This document shows positions 14,946 through 15,607 of a stretch of 15,607 nucleotides of DNA, piece by piece (within the stretch, counting starts at the first letter, position 1; every line of letters starts with the position of its first letter). This DNA is from UBA3818 sp051881895 (GTDB taxonomy: Bacteria > Bacillota > Clostridia > Oscillospirales > Ruminococcaceae): positions 1-15,607 of the forward strand of contig JBJEQT010000068.1 in assembly GCA_051881895.1 (NCBI GenBank), in the 5' to 3' direction. A program made the translations under genes and the position numbers. The notes beneath the pieces were generated by a model that did no database searches, was not told the DNA's origin, and was given only the letters and a program-made list of their open reading frames with translations.

Positions 14946-15607
14946 TTATTCGCCCAGCAGGCGCTTCATGATTTCATGATATGCGCCCTCCACATTTCCC
15001 AAATCTCTGCGGAAACGGTCTTTGTCCAGTTTTTCTCCGGTGTTGCTGTCCCAGAAACGGCAGGTGTCCGGGGAGATCTCATCCGCCAGGATAATGGTGC
15101 CGTCGGGGGTCTTGCCGAATTCGATCTTGTAGTCGATCAGCTCGATGTTCAGATCTTTCAGATAATCGCTCAGCAGTTTGTTGATTTTAAAAGAGTAGTC
15201 TGCGATCAAATCCAGTTCTTCCTTGGTCGCAATGTCCATGGCGTAAATGTGATAATCATTGACCATCGGGTCGCCCAGCGCGTCATCTTTGTAGCAATAT
15301 TCCAGCACCGGATGTTTCAGCTTGGTACCCTCTTCCAGTCCCAGCCGTTTGGACAAAGAGCCGGCCGCGATATTGCGGACAATTACCTCCAGCGGGATAA
15401 TGGTAACCTTTTTCACCACGGTCTCCCGGTCGGAGATCTCTTCCACCAGGTGGGTGGGAATGCCGTTTTTCTCCAGCATTTTCATCAGATGATTGGAAAC
15501 CCGGTTGTTGATGACGCCCTTACCCTCGATAGTTCCCTTTTTCAGGCCGTTAAAGGCTGTTGCATCGTCTTTATAATCCACAATGTACAGGTTGGGGTCG
15601 TCGGTCT
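14946..15607 (-). CDS. purC: SAICAR synthetase, cut by the window edge
   Basis: Step 7 of purine synthesis: joins aspartate to CAIR using ATP. About 220 residues are visible and the reading frame is open to the right edge, where it reads TDDPNLYIVDYKDDATAF; the usual length is about 235, so about 15 N-terminal residues and the start codon lie outside. The GTG codon at 15579-15581 is an internal valine, not a start. Signatures are PLEVIVRNIAAGSLSKR and the substrate and metal-binding LIDYKIEFGK with ILADEISPDTCRFWD. It is the first visible gene of the operon; purE is the likely neighbour beyond the edge. The stop TAA is at 14946-14948. Confidence 0.97.
   Translation of the reverse strand, partial: TDDPNLYIVDYKDDATAFNGLKKGTIEGKGVINNRVSNHLMKMLEKNGIPTHLVEEISDRETVVKKVTIIPLEVIVRNIAAGSLSKRLGLEEGTKLKHPVLEYCYKDDALGDPMVNDYHIYAMDIATKEELDLIADYSFKINKLLSDYLKDLNIELIDYKIEFGKTPDGTIILADEISPDTCRFWDSNTGEKLDKDRFRRDLGNVEGAYHEIMKRLLGE

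Noticed and set aside
15579..15581. GTG as the start codon of purC
   Set aside because: The frame stays open upstream to the window edge with family-typical residues (TDDPNLYIVDYKDD), so the GTG is an internal valine and the gene is truncated by the window.

Overview
The window looks like a piece of a Bacillota (Firmicutes) chromosome, most likely class Clostridia and perhaps the Oscillospiraceae/Ruminococcaceae side of it. The reasons are inferential: strong AGGAGG-type ribosome binding sites, moderately high GC coding DNA with AT-rich promoter spacers, a Bacillus-type PurF with a propeptide and cysteine ligands for an iron-sulfur cluster, and a purine operon that uses a single-chain PurL and a separate PurO-type IMP cyclohydrolase. 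No ribosomal RNA or other species marker is present, so the genus cannot be named.

Region 1 (about 1-258) has no gene I can support. It holds two large imperfect inverted repeats downstream of the first gene. Region 2 (259-4585) is a small accessory block: a leftward patatin-like lipid acyl hydrolase, then a divergent promoter region, then a rightward pair encoding a MATE-family multidrug/sodium antiporter and a beta-lactamase-fold serine hydrolase. The rightward pair ends at a tandem hairpin whose second member is a strong bidirectional terminator (4632-4667).

Region 3 (4679 to the right edge) is one long leftward operon for de novo purine synthesis. In transcription order it reads purC (cut by the window end), purF, purM, purN, purO, purH (formyltransferase part only), purD, purL. 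From PRPP to IMP this supplies step 1 (PurF), 2 (PurD), 3 (PurN), 4 (PurL), 5 (PurM), 7 (PurC), 9 (AICAR formyltransferase) and 10 (IMP cyclohydrolase). Only PurE (step 6) and PurB (step 8) are not in view; purE may lie just upstream of purC, beyond the right edge. Most genes are separated by 10-18 bases, and twice a TAG stop codon is built into the next gene's ribosome binding site, suggesting translational coupling. Three gaps are longer and contain structure: purC-purF (67 nt, GC-rich 10-bp hairpin), purF-purM (145 nt, three GC-rich hairpins) and purN-purO (56 nt, AT-rich with an inverted repeat).

The most notable biochemical point is that the usual bifunctional PurH is replaced by two adjacent genes: a formyltransferase lacking the cyclohydrolase domain and a PurO-family cyclohydrolase best known from archaea. 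I did not see a clear unknown defence, mobile or RNA-guided system. There are no CRISPR arrays, insertion sequences, tRNAs or rRNAs that I can recognise.
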